Below, piece after piece: positions 8,496-15,646 of a DNA stretch of 64,000 nucleotides (its first letter is position 1; each line of letters starts with the position of its first letter). The notes beneath the pieces are model-generated. The model saw nothing but the letters and a program-made list of their open reading frames with translations, was not told where the DNA came from and did not search any database. The position numbers and the translations under genes are program-made. Origin of the DNA: RGIG5612 sp045546255 (GTDB taxonomy: Bacteria; Bacillota; Clostridia; Lachnospirales; Lachnospiraceae); NCBI GenBank assembly GCA_045546255.1, contig JAZQCK010000038.1:1-64000 (forward strand), read 5' to 3'.

Positions 8496-8924
8496 TCAAA
8501 ACATTTTCCCATTATATGGTGCGGTCGGCATCTCATCGAAATCATACTCCCGAAGTTCATCCAGGCTGAAGATATTCGTATGCGATCCCTCATGAATCAT
8601 AAGGTTTGAAGACTCTCCAAGCTGGAGCACGACCACCGGTTTTGCGGTCGCATAAGCATAGCCGCATTCCCACGCCGTACCCGAATCACTGTAGTTTCCC
8701 CAATAGACCATGACCACGCAGTCGCACCAGTCGATGGCATTACGGTCATTCAAGAATGTTTCCCTGCTCCATTTGAGCGATCCGACATTTCCTTCCCGGA
8801 CTTCATGCTCTCTTGGCGAGAACACATCAAAGCCGCGTCCCTTTAAAATATTTTCCACTTCCGTTAACACATCCGTTTCTTTGTCGTTAAAGAAAGGAGA
8901 TGCAATATAAATCTTTTTCATCAT
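8496..8924 (-). CDS. Nucleoside 2-deoxyribosyltransferase
   Basis: 142-residue cytosolic enzyme of the NDT family, which transfers 2-deoxyribose between nucleobases. IYIASPFF at the N-terminus and DWCDCVVMVYWG in the middle form the nucleotide-binding face. GTAWECGYAYATAKPV carries the nucleophilic Glu. The length is usual. The first of two adjacent ATG codons is used because GGAG lies 10 bases upstream. It precedes the Pr6Pr gene by 9 bases. Family members with hydrolase activity exist, so the acceptor is unknown. Confidence 0.8.
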   Translation of the reverse strand: MMKKIYIASPFFNDKETDVLTEVENILKGRGFDVFSPREHEVREGNVGSLKWSRETFLNDRNAIDWCDCVVMVYWGNYSDSGTAWECGYAYATAKPVVVLQLGESSNLMIHEGSHTNIFSLDELREYDFDEMPTAPYNGKMF

Positions 8925-8939
8925 ACACTATCAACTCCG

Positions 8940-9716
8940 CTAAATTCTTGCAAATAAGACAGGTGTTCGATCCCCGAAAACCGGATCCAGACTCACTGCC
9001 GGCCGCTTTACTTTCCCGTCATTTTCCTTATCATAAGTTCCGGAGCTATTGAGCATCAGCTTAGTATCCTGCGAGGCGATTCCGACATGGTTGATCTCCG
9101 GATTCGTCGGATATTTTCGCTCGCCTTCCGAAAAGTATTCTTTGGAATTATAAAACACAATATCGCCCGGCATAAGGCACGCAGGATCTGTAAAGCAGGC
9201 GCCTGTATTCAGGTAGTGCTGTGCAAGCTGGGTAGACCTTCGCCCTACTCCGCTTTTTTGAATTTCCATCGCCAGTGTGTTTAAGTCGATTCCCATTTCC
9301 TCGGCTTTTTTGAGGTCCAGCCCTTTGGGGCCTGCAAGATAAGGCCGTCCGATCCGCTCTGCGATATTTACGAACTGCTTTGGAAGGTTTGAATAATCAA
9401 AGAGTTCCTGATCTCCCCAGACTTCCCGCCATCTTCCGCATCCTTCAACAGTGCCTCTTCCATATGGACTGTTTTCATAAGAGATTCCGGATAGCACCAG
9501 GATCACAAAGGTCGAACAGTCAATGTTTCCGCGCATATCATGTGCTTCATCAAAAAGCTCGTAGCCGGAAAGAAAGGTCCGGCTGCCGAAAGAATAGATC
9601 AATTCATCAGCATGTGCGAGGTAGGACTCTGCACAATCCAGAATCCCCCTCGCACGCTGCTGGTCATATTCGATTAACGGTTTTTCTGGCACACTGCCAT
9701 CAATGCGATGATCCAT
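8940..9716 (-). CDS. NlpC/P60-like cysteine peptidase-fold protein, no export signal
   Basis: 258 residues. GNIDCSTFVILVL has the Cys of an NlpC/P60 (CHAP-like) active site. PGDIVFYNSK and INHVGIASQDTKLMLNSSG (His about 218) provide the rest of the catalytic groove. There is no signal peptide, which is unusual for a cell-wall hydrolase, so it may act inside the cell or be released by lysis. The gene has no Shine-Dalgarno. An extended -10 ends seven bases from the start codon, implying a leaderless mRNA. It is followed 15 bases later by the deoxyribosyltransferase gene. Confidence 0.7.
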   Translation of the reverse strand: MDHRIDGSVPEKPLIEYDQQRARGILDCAESYLAHADELIYSFGSRTFLSGYELFDEAHDMRGNIDCSTFVILVLSGISYENSPYGRGTVEGCGRWREVWGDQELFDYSNLPKQFVNIAERIGRPYLAGPKGLDLKKAEEMGIDLNTLAMEIQKSGVGRRSTQLAQHYLNTGACFTDPACLMPGDIVFYNSKEYFSEGERKYPTNPEINHVGIASQDTKLMLNSSGTYDKENDGKVKRPAVSLDPVFGDRTPVLFARI

Positions 9717-9722
9717 GAAAAA

Positions 9723-9731
9723 ATTATATCA
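9723..9731 (-). promoter_or_regulatory. Extended -10 promoter, leaderless start
   Basis: On the minus strand TGA-TATAAT (9731..9723) is followed by six bases (TTTTTC) and then the ATG of the NlpC/P60-like gene at 9716. Transcription should start at or next to the A of ATG. Confidence 0.65.
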
Positions 9732-9744
9732 TAAATCCCCTCGA

Positions 9745-10410
9745 TTATTTATGTCTCTTAGCATAGTCCTCACGGATCGGCTCGCAGCATTCCTCCATCA
9801 CCATGTCGACCTCAGCGCGGCTCTTGGATCTTCTGAAACCGGAAACCATACGGGAAAGTGCACTGTAGTTGAGTTCAGTTCCTTCGCTATCGTTAACATA
9901 ATTGACTGCGCGGTTTGCATTCAGTCCGAACCTTCCGGCGACTGCGATCGCATCAATATTTGCACCCAGGAAGAGAAATTCCCAGCCGTATTTTTGCTGC
10001 TCCTCTTCCACCATCTGTTTGACCTTTTTATAATCGTATCGCTGGCTTGCGTTTTCCATTCCGTCCGTTGTGATGATGAACAAGGTCTTCTCCGGACGGT
10101 CTTCTTCGCGTGCATACTTATGGACATTTGCAATATGGTGGATCGCGCCGCCGATCGCATCCAGCAAAGCAGTGCAGCCACGGACATAATACTGCCTGTC
10201 ATTCATCGGCTCGATCTTTTCAAGAGGAACTCTGTCATAAAGCACTTCGGTCTGATCATCGAACAGAACCGCCGAAACCAGTGCCTCTCCTTCTTCCTTT
10301 TTCTGCTTTTCGATCAGGGAGTTGAATCCTCCGATCGTGTCCGCTTCAAGTCCGCTCATGGAACCGCTTCTGTCTAAGATAAAAACGACTTCTGTTAAAC
10401 CTTTTTTCAT
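9745..10410 (-). CDS. VWA-domain protein (TerY-like)
   Basis: 221-residue von Willebrand factor A domain protein. VVFILDRSGSMSG (residues 8-20) is the MIDAS DxSxS motif, and TLFIITTDGMEN supplies the later Thr/Asp ligands. The length and lack of signal peptide resemble cytosolic TerY/VWA proteins rather than surface adhesins. The start at 10410 is preferred because TGGAGG lies 7 bases upstream; an in-frame extension to 10527 lacks a ribosome site and runs toward the terminator. It stands alone between the terminator at 10538 and the NlpC gene promoter. Confidence 0.8.
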   Translation of the reverse strand: MKKGLTEVVFILDRSGSMSGLEADTIGGFNSLIEKQKKEEGEALVSAVLFDDQTEVLYDRVPLEKIEPMNDRQYYVRGCTALLDAIGGAIHHIANVHKYAREEDRPEKTLFIITTDGMENASQRYDYKKVKQMVEEEQQKYGWEFLFLGANIDAIAVAGRFGLNANRAVNYVNDSEGTELNYSALSRMVSGFRRSKSRAEVDMVMEECCEPIREDYAKRHK

Positions 10411-10537
10411 AATGAACCTCCATTTCTGTTCTTTTGTTTTGTTTGTCAGTTGCCTGATTTCTTGCACGTTCTTTTTGTTTACGGGCTTATTATACGGCGC
10501 CCAATTTTTAAAACTGTCTCCCGGCAAGCGACAAAAA

Positions 10538-10560
10538 AATGGCCCCTTAAGAGGGCCATT
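10538..10560. terminator. Bidirectional terminator hairpin
   Basis: AATGGCCC (10538-10545) and GGGCCATT (10553-10560) are a perfect eight-base inverted repeat. A-runs on the left and right give a T-tract in either direction. It ends the long minus-strand operon 14255-10660. Confidence 0.85.
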
Positions 10561-10659
10561 AAAAAAAGGACATCATGCTTTTAGCAGTTGTCCTTTTCAC
10601 TCATTGCATATGTAATTGTTTTTCGAGTATCAGTTGTCAGTTGCGCCTTTTCGGATGTT

Positions 10660-11034
10660 CTACAGCAGCTCTTCCAACGCCTCCACTGCATTTCGGACGC
10701 AGTCATCGCAGGAGCATAACACTTTGCCTGTTTCCACACCTTTGATTTCTTTGCAGATGGCGGAGCCGCATTTCTCCACAAAGGACCGATACAATGCAGC
10801 GGCAGTTTTCCCAAGAGGTGCTCCATCAAATTTCAGCAGCCCTAAAACGGCCTGGGCGCCGCAGAGCGCTCCGCAATTTCCTTCCATGCATCCCATGCCG
10901 CCGCCAAATCCGGCGCCGATCTTTTTGAGCGTCTCCGCAGGAAGATTCACCTCTTCCGCAAAAGCACAGAGCACTGCCTGTGCACAATTGTGTCTGTTTT
11001 TCTTTAATTCAATCGCATACTCTTTCTTGCTCAT
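10660..11034 (-). CDS. C_GCAxxG_C_C family protein
   Basis: 124 residues with the family's Cys pattern: NCAQAVLCAF, the Gly-rich GAGFGGGMGCMEGNCGALCGA, then C in KCGSAICKEI and CSCDDCVRNA. The family is thought to be redox-active or to bind a metal cofactor, but no enzyme activity is established. It is the last gene of the operon, 39 bases after the macro-domain gene and about 100 bases before the bidirectional terminator. Confidence 0.88.
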   Translation of the reverse strand: MSKKEYAIELKKNRHNCAQAVLCAFAEEVNLPAETLKKIGAGFGGGMGCMEGNCGALCGAQAVLGLLKFDGAPLGKTAAALYRSFVEKCGSAICKEIKGVETGKVLCSCDDCVRNAVEALEELL

Positions 11035-11073
11035 GCTTGTTCTCCATTTCTCGTGTTTACACTATCGTATGAT

Positions 11074-12267
11074 TCACGAAATAATACACGGCAGTCCGTG
11101 CTCTTCCAGCTGAATATCCAGCTCGATCATGTCATAGATTTCATTCTCAATAAAGTAAGAGAAAATGATGTCCGTTTTGTCGCAGGGAGACAGTGCATAG
11201 CCTGCTCTTGCGAGAAGATCTCGCGATTCATCCAGGTTCAGTTTTGCACCGACACAAAGGCAGAGCGCCGTCAGTTTCTGCGGATGATACGAAGCATCAT
11301 TCTTGATCTTAGAAAAAACTTTTCGGTCAACGATTGCTCGTTTATAGACCTCGGAATTTTTCAGTCCTTTCTCTTCGATCAGATACATCAGATATTCAGA
11401 AAACGTATCGGAAAGATGTTTGATCCGCTCTTCAATCTTTCGTTCGTGGTCTTCAATATCCAGGAACGAAGGAGGCTGCGCTGCATTAGAAGTCGGTTCT
11501 GCTGCTTCCCGATAGGAAGCGGCGCTTTCAGTATAGTAAGCTGCGCTATCGGCTGCCACCGTAAAATGCGGGCGGTCTTCTTCCGACAGTTCCTCCTCGA
11601 AAAGTTCTTCTTCTGAAAGTTCCGCCTCGTCGAAGTCATAGTACGCAGCCTCTTTCTTTTTGCGGCGCCTCGTCAGCAATTCACGAAACGACGGCCTGCC
11701 ATACCCTCTGCCATACTCTTCTTGTCTCTTCTCTTCGACATAATTCTGGTCGATATAGGCTTCCAGATCCGGATAAAGTTTTTCGCCTAGCGAAGTGGCT
11801 TTCTCATCAAAGACGACGAGATAGATTTCCATTTCATTTCCAAGAAGAAACGAATTGATCTCATCAACTGCGATCCGCATGCCCTCTTCTTTTGGATAGC
11901 CGAATCCACCAGTAGAGATCAAAGGGAACGCAATCGAGCGAATCCGGTTTTCTTTCGCGATCCGTAAACTGTTTCGATAGCAGGCGCGGAGCTTTTCTTC
12001 CTCGCCCTCGCTGCCATCCACATAATATGGGCTGACCGCATGAATGATATACTTTGCAGGAAGCGCGAAGCCGGGAGTCAGGAACGCTTCGCCTTCCGGA
12101 ACAGAACCGATCTTTTCCGTCCTGTACCGAAGGAGCTCCTCATATCCGGCCGCCTGATAGACAGCGCTGTCACAGCCGGTCCCGACGGTCGGCTGATCAT
12201 TCGCCGTATTTACAATGGCTTCCGTATTCATTTTTGTTATGTCGTTTCTAACGATCTTGAGCGACAT
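11074..12267 (-). CDS. Macro-domain (ADP-ribose-binding) protein with C-terminal HTH-like domain
   Basis: 397 residues. The N-terminal macro domain (1-150) contains IVNTANDQPTVGTGCDSAVY, then AKYIIHAVSPYY and AFPLISTGGFGYP, the loops that bind ADP-ribose in Appr-1''-p processing enzymes. A low-complexity acidic linker (about 185-270) leads to a C-terminal domain. That domain (FSEYLMYLIEEKGLKNSEVY and KVFSKIKNDASYHPQKLTAL) is widespread in Firmicutes and looks like a helix-turn-helix fold. The start at 12267 is set by GGAGGG six bases upstream. It may reverse or sense ADP-ribosylation. Confidence 0.82.
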   Translation of the reverse strand: MSLKIVRNDITKMNTEAIVNTANDQPTVGTGCDSAVYQAAGYEELLRYRTEKIGSVPEGEAFLTPGFALPAKYIIHAVSPYYVDGSEGEEEKLRACYRNSLRIAKENRIRSIAFPLISTGGFGYPKEEGMRIAVDEINSFLLGNEMEIYLVVFDEKATSLGEKLYPDLEAYIDQNYVEEKRQEEYGRGYGRPSFRELLTRRRKKKEAAYYDFDEAELSEEELFEEELSEEDRPHFTVAADSAAYYTESAASYREAAEPTSNAAQPPSFLDIEDHERKIEERIKHLSDTFSEYLMYLIEEKGLKNSEVYKRAIVDRKVFSKIKNDASYHPQKLTALCLCVGAKLNLDESRDLLARAGYALSPCDKTDIIFSYFIENEIYDMIELDIQLEEHGLPCIIS

Positions 12268-12268
12268 C

Positions 12269-12574
12269 TTATATCCCTCCGGTATATCCAAAGCCACTGG
12301 AAAGTTCTGTCAGATCGCCGGGCATAATATCAATATCCTCGCCTTTTGCGATTCGTTTGCCAACCTCAGGATCCAGCTCATATTCTGTGCCGCAGCAGCT
12401 CATTCTCACATAGTAGTGTTTATCCCACTTAAAACACGGAATAAAGAAGAGTGACAAAACCGTGTAAGTCATATAGACGACATAACTTCCGAGGCGGCCG
12501 CACTTTGCGCAGGTCACCATCCTGTGATATTCAAATTCTTTGGAACCTTGAGAGATTCCGATCATAAAAAACAT
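12269..12574 (-). CDS. Zinc-ribbon protein with one hydrophobic segment
   Basis: 101 residues. VTCAKCGRLGSY and VRMSCCGTEYEL supply four Cys of a zinc ribbon, separated by a hydrophobic stretch (YTVLSLFFIPCF). The tail is acidic and Gly-rich. AAGGAG precedes ATG by 5 bases. Its stop abuts the macro-domain gene start, whose ribosome site lies inside this gene. The frame-shifted extension of the upstream membrane-protein gene overlaps its start. Confidence 0.7.
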   Translation of the reverse strand: MFFMIGISQGSKEFEYHRMVTCAKCGRLGSYVVYMTYTVLSLFFIPCFKWDKHYYVRMSCCGTEYELDPEVGKRIAKGEDIDIMPGDLTELSSGFGYTGGI

Positions 12575-12969
12575 GCCGTCTCCTTAAACAGTAACTAAAA
12601 CTTGCTTCCACCTTTGCATGCTCAAGTTCCTGACGTGCTTCATACAGCGCACGGTCGCGGGCAATCCGCGCTTCATCTTCCTTAAGCTGTGCACTATACC
12701 GTTTACGGTTTTTTATAAGAATATGGATTTTTATTTTCCTGTTCTTGCTTTGGCATCGTGTTGACCGACGTATTTGCCCAGCCTAAAACGACTGTGATCA
12801 AAAGTGCATGCAGGATCCAGAAAACGATCGGGATCACGATCAGCCACAGCGGCCATCCAAGCGCAAAGTGCAAAATGATCAGCACGCACACGGCGACCAG
12901 CCAGTATGCACGAAACAGCATATTGATGATAACGCTTAAAACAAAGCCATGTCCGATTGCCCGTTTCAT
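12531..12969 (-). CDS. Small membrane protein, probably frameshifted in an A-run
   Basis: As written, the ORF 12969-12703 encodes 88 residues with two membrane segments (LVAVCVLIILHFALGWPLWL and a second Ile/Leu-rich span) and ends YSYKKP. Just before the stop is a run of six A. Skipping one base opens the other frame for about 57 more codons to a stop at 12533-12531. That frame encodes a charged coiled-coil-like tail (AQLKEDEARIARDRALYEAR). The codon character of 12700-12560 is coding-like, so the intact gene was probably about 145 residues, or shifts frame. The function is unknown. Confidence 0.55.
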
Positions 12970-12981
12970 TGTTCCACTCCT

Positions 12982-13611
12982 TTATTTTGTGTGTTCGTAA
13001 AAATAATCTTCTGCTTCTTCATAATCCCAGAAGTCGTCAATGTGGTCGTAGTAAAAATCATCCGGATGCGCATATTCGTTTGCACCGTAAAAATCCTTTT
13101 TCCCGGAAGACGACGGTTTGGATGACGACGGCTTGGTTGTCTGAGGTTCCTTTGCTGCCGTGGTTTGTTTCTCCGTTGATGGCTGCGAATAACCATGTGG
13201 TTTTACGCTGTAAGATCCGGAGCCCGCACCACTCTTCTTCTCAAGCTTCTCCTTAAACTCTTCGACCACCGCGTTCTGCTCGGCGGTTAACGATTCAAAC
13301 TTCATCAAAGGGAGCCGCGTACGACCATAAAGAACATTTCCCACCTCATATTTCTTAACGCAATCGCAGAAAACAAGGAATGCATCCGTGTCCTTATAAT
13401 GCTGGTCTTCAATCGATAAAAACAGTTGCTCCGCTTCTTCCACATCCATCTGGATTGCTAAATCGACTGCTTTATTATAGGTTCCGCGAAAGCCCGTCTT
13501 TTGATAGATCACGTTCGCTGCTACACCAATCACAGCGACTGCAAAAATAACTGCTATCACCAGAACCGCCAGCTTCGAACTGCTATTCATTTTTTTATTT
13601 TCTTCGTTCAT
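12982..13611 (-). CDS. Membrane-anchored protein with low-complexity tail
   Basis: 209 residues. One hydrophobic segment (LAVLVIAVIFAVAVIGVAA, residues 14-32) anchors the protein. A helical region follows with a TPR-like stretch (YNKAVDLAIQMDVEEAEQLF), then a Ser/Thr/Lys-rich linker (residues about 150-172) and an aromatic acidic tail (DDFYYDHIDDFWDYEEAEDY). The start codon overlaps the SGNH hydrolase stop (ATGA), so translation is coupled. The extracytoplasmic part probably senses or binds the cell envelope, but this is only inference. Confidence 0.65.
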   Translation of the reverse strand: MNEENKKMNSSSKLAVLVIAVIFAVAVIGVAANVIYQKTGFRGTYNKAVDLAIQMDVEEAEQLFLSIEDQHYKDTDAFLVFCDCVKKYEVGNVLYGRTRLPLMKFESLTAEQNAVVEEFKEKLEKKSGAGSGSYSVKPHGYSQPSTEKQTTAAKEPQTTKPSSSKPSSSGKKDFYGANEYAHPDDFYYDHIDDFWDYEEAEDYFYEHTK

Positions 13612-14255
13612 ACGGACGTTTCTTCTCCGAAAATATCTTTGATTTTCTTCGCAACTGCAAGTCCGATTTTTTTATGTCCTTCCGGGTCAAGATGAACGCC
13701 ATCTGCCGTAGACGGTTCCGTTACCTTCGAAGCGTCCATAAAGTCCAGCTGATGCTCCCTTGCGATCTCCGCATAAAGTGCAGAGATTTTTTTCGATTCC
13801 ACGCAGGAGTCATGTCCTCCGCTTTCCATAATATCCTGGCGCAAAAGCACCGGTGAGACCAGGAGAATCTTCGCACCGTTTGGAAAAACAGGAGAAGAAA
13901 GGTTGAAGCGCTCATTTGCCGTCTTGGCTTTTGTAACAAGCCGTTCCATTCCGGCCGCACTTCCTTCCGCATCCGTTGTTTTCAAGTCATTTGTCCCCAG
14001 CATTAAAACCATAAGGTCCAGCGGCTTATGGGATTGGAGTTCATAATCGAGCCCATCGAGTCCGTTCCTGCATCCTTTGAGCGGATCATCAAACATGCTT
14101 GTCCTTCCGTTCATGCCCGCAGGAATGCAGCAGTATCCACAGCCAAGTTCGTGTGCACAGATGCTTGTCCACCGAAACTCATACGGATAACGCTCTCTGG
14201 TTTCCGGATCAAATCCCCACGTATTGGAATCTCCATAAAACAAAATGTTTTTCAT
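13608..14255 (-). CDS. SGNH/GDSL-family hydrolase
   Basis: 215-residue esterase. Block I LFYGDSNTWGFDP (Ser about 10), block III VLMLGTNDLK and block V DGVHLDPEGH (Asp and His) complete the SGNH catalytic set. The closest familiar group is the arylesterase/acetylhydrolase type. There is no signal peptide. It heads a minus-strand operon that runs to the terminator at 10538. No Shine-Dalgarno is visible; an extended -10 ends six bases before ATG, so the mRNA is probably leaderless. Confidence 0.85.
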   Translation of the reverse strand: MKNILFYGDSNTWGFDPETRERYPYEFRWTSICAHELGCGYCCIPAGMNGRTSMFDDPLKGCRNGLDGLDYELQSHKPLDLMVLMLGTNDLKTTDAEGSAAGMERLVTKAKTANERFNLSSPVFPNGAKILLVSPVLLRQDIMESGGHDSCVESKKISALYAEIAREHQLDFMDASKVTEPSTADGVHLDPEGHKKIGLAVAKKIKDIFGEETSV

Positions 14256-14261
14256 GCAGTC

Positions 14262-14270
14262 ATTTTATCA
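14262..14270 (-). promoter_or_regulatory. Extended -10 promoter, leaderless start
   Basis: On the minus strand TGA-TAAAAT (14270..14262) is followed by six bases (GACTGC) and the ATG at 14255. The geometry is the same as at 1518 and 9731. Confidence 0.6.
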
Positions 14271-14300
14271 TATCCGGGACGCATCGGGGCTAAATCTATC

Positions 14301-14342
14301 AAAAAATGACCGCGTCTCTTTTTAAGAAGAAACGCGGTCATT
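14301..14342 (-). terminator. Rho-independent terminator
   Basis: On the minus strand an eleven-base stem (AATGACCGCGT, 14342..14332, with ACGCGGTCATT, 14315..14305) is followed by TTTTTT. It ends the small acidic protein gene at 14371. Confidence 0.85.
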
Positions 14343-14370
14343 ACTAATTTCTCTTATTAAGATTTAACGA

Positions 14371-14643
14371 TTAGTCTTTTTTGAAAAGGCCACCGATTTT
14401 ATCGCCGAGTCCGCCAACCTTGTCACCGATGTTTTCGATGATATCAATTTTGCCGTCATCATCTTTATCCAAGTCAATTTTCCCTTTTATTCCGTCAACG
14501 ATGCCTTTCAGCTGCTCATCCGGAAGATTAACTCCGATGATGCCTTCAACAGCCTTAACCGGGTCCTCTTTAAATTTTGCGGCGAGTTCAGGATCACCTT
14601 TTACCTTTGCCAATACCTCATCAACTTTCGCTTTGATATCCAT
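14371..14643 (-). CDS. Small acidic protein with EF-hand-like loop
   Basis: 90 residues. The N-terminal half (LAAKFKEDPVKAVEGIIGV then LPDEQLKGIVDGIKGKI) resembles Nif11/NHLP-type leader sequences. DKDDDGKIDIIE then has acidic residues at positions 1, 3, 5, 9 and 12, a canonical EF-hand or dockerin calcium loop. The tail is Gly/Lys-rich (GLGDKIGGLFKKD). AAAGGAG lies about 7 bases before the ATG at 14643; an earlier in-frame start at 14664 would include the ribosome site. It is a single gene with its own terminator. The function is unknown, and no modification enzyme is adjacent. Confidence 0.65.
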   Translation of the reverse strand: MDIKAKVDEVLAKVKGDPELAAKFKEDPVKAVEGIIGVNLPDEQLKGIVDGIKGKIDLDKDDDGKIDIIENIGDKVGGLGDKIGGLFKKD

Positions 14644-14789
14644 AATACGACTCCTTTCCCTCATTTACTCCTAAGATAGGATCAACGATCATATCTTAAT
14701 TGTTATTTTAAAACTCTGCGCTGGTTTTTCAACTTTTTTGTTGTATATTCTTTTCTTTTGGTAGTATACAACTATTTTATCTGTATACG

Positions 14790-14818
14790 TTTGTTAAATA
14801 TTTAGAAAAATCTAAAAT
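14790..14818 (+). promoter_or_regulatory. Probable toxin promoter, copy 1
   Basis: TTTGTT (14790-14795) and TAAAAT (14813-14818) are 17 bases apart and would start the RNA at GGTGCTGCC. Two GTATAC hexamers lie just upstream (about 14764 and 14783) and recur in copy 2. Confidence 0.5.
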
Positions 14819-14922
14819 AATAACTGGTGCTGCCTTAGCACGGTAGGTGGTTAGCCCTCCCCTCGGAGGGACTGTGACCCTCCGCTTATATAGAGTGATC
14901 TTGTGAAAGGAGGGCTAAGCCA

Positions 14923-15003
14923 ATGAACGTAATTGACATAATTGCTGTGATCAGTTTTACACTGACATGCTTTCTTGCCGGTTACAGCATCGGCAAAAGA
15001 TAG
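14923..15003 (+). CDS. 26-residue membrane peptide, putative type I toxin
   Basis: The peptide starts MNVIDIIAVISF and ends AGYSIGKR: a single hydrophobic helix with a basic C-terminus, like holin-like or type I toxins of Firmicutes. AAAGGAGG lies 8-9 bases before ATG. The sequence GGAGGGCTAA (14909-14918) at the ribosome site is exactly complementary to TTAGCCCTCC (14851-14860) in the leader, so translation could be blocked in the full RNA. CCCTCC can instead pair locally with GGAGGG at 14865-14870. Copy 3 encodes the same peptide with two substitutions and five synonymous changes. Confidence 0.65.
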   Translation: MNVIDIIAVISFTLTCFLAGYSIGKR

Positions 15004-15017
15004 TAGTAAGACACAGA

Positions 15018-15057
15018 AATGACCGCCCCCTGCTCGGATGGCGGTCATTTCATTTTT
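15018..15057 (+). terminator. Terminator hairpin of copy 1 peptide gene
   Basis: AATGACCGCC (15018-15027) pairs with GGCGGTCATT (15040-15049), followed by a T-rich stretch. In copy 3 the same stem reads AACGACCGC/GCGGTCGTT, a compensated change. Confidence 0.8.
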
Positions 15058-15107
15058 GACCATAATCAGGGCTAACCGTCTATCGGCAGCACCTTTTTCG
15101 TATCTAA

Positions 15108-15136
15108 ATAATACTTTTATATCAGTGATAAGTCAA
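15108..15136 (-). promoter_or_regulatory. Antisense (antitoxin RNA) promoter, copy 1
   Basis: On the minus strand TTGACT (15136..15131) and TATTAT (15113..15108) are exactly 17 bases apart, pointing into the peptide gene from its 3' side. The same hexamers and spacing recur in copies 2 and 3 although the spacers differ. The predicted RNA would begin near 15101 and overlap the toxin terminator and coding region. Confidence 0.7.
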
Positions 15137-15137
15137 G

Positions 15138-15641
15138 TTAGGCTGTTCCCAGTTCTGTATATATCATCCCGTGTTTTCCTCGGTCGGAGCGCATGAGGGA
15201 AACGTTCTCCACAAACATGCTGGCGACCGGAGGTCTGACAACTTCCACCGCCGTTTGATCCAGAAACTCTGCACGGCGGATCAGTGTAATATGTGGAGAA
15301 AACTTCTTTCGGTCGTAAGGGATGTTGTGCTCTGCCAGTGCCCTTCGGAGGCTCTTTACATAATGGTCCAGTTCCGGGGCCGGCTGAACCCCCACCCAGA
15401 ACAAATCATGAAAATGGCCGACGCCGGAGAGATTCAAGTCGAAGGGTTCCAGTGTGATCGTTTCCATAACATCCAAAACAGCATTCGGATCTTTATACTC
15501 TCCAATAAAAGCAAGCGTCAGATGCAGGTTTTCCATGCGGGTGAAGCGCCCGTTCACGCCTCGATTCCTAAGGTCGCTTTGGAATCTCCTTAGCTCCCGT
15601 TTGATTTCATGATCAAATTGGATCGCGATAAAAAGTCTCAT
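15138..15641 (-). CDS. thpR: RNA 2',3'-cyclic phosphodiesterase
   Basis: 167-residue 2H phosphoesterase that opens 2',3'-cyclic phosphates to 2'-phosphates on RNA. LRLF-type start (MRLFIAIQF), ENLHLTLAFIG (residues about 38-48) and KFSPHITLIRR (about 118-128) carry the two catalytic HxTx motifs. The length is usual for ThpR/LigT. It begins 5 bases after the NifX-SlyD gene stop without its own clear ribosome site, so translation is coupled. The antisense promoter of element copy 1 begins two bases past its stop codon. Confidence 0.9.
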   Translation of the reverse strand: MRLFIAIQFDHEIKRELRRFQSDLRNRGVNGRFTRMENLHLTLAFIGEYKDPNAVLDVMETITLEPFDLNLSGVGHFHDLFWVGVQPAPELDHYVKSLRRALAEHNIPYDRKKFSPHITLIRRAEFLDQTAVEVVRPPVASMFVENVSLMRSDRGKHGMIYTELGTA

Positions 15642-15646
15642 TTTTA

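Larger units (their letters stand above)
14760..15136. repeat. Type I toxin-antitoxin-like element, copy 1 (complete)
   Basis: A 377-bp module placed immediately after thpR. It holds a plus-strand promoter, a leader starting GGTGCTGCC (14826), a 26-residue peptide gene and a terminator hairpin. A 3' segment (GGGCTAACCG 15069-15078, GGCAGCACC 15085-15093) is complementary to the leader, and a minus-strand promoter faces inward. Two further near-complete copies and one wreck occur at 43.0, 52.8 and 53.4 kb. The layout matches type I modules such as txpA/RatA. The toxic role is inferred. Confidence 0.7.
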
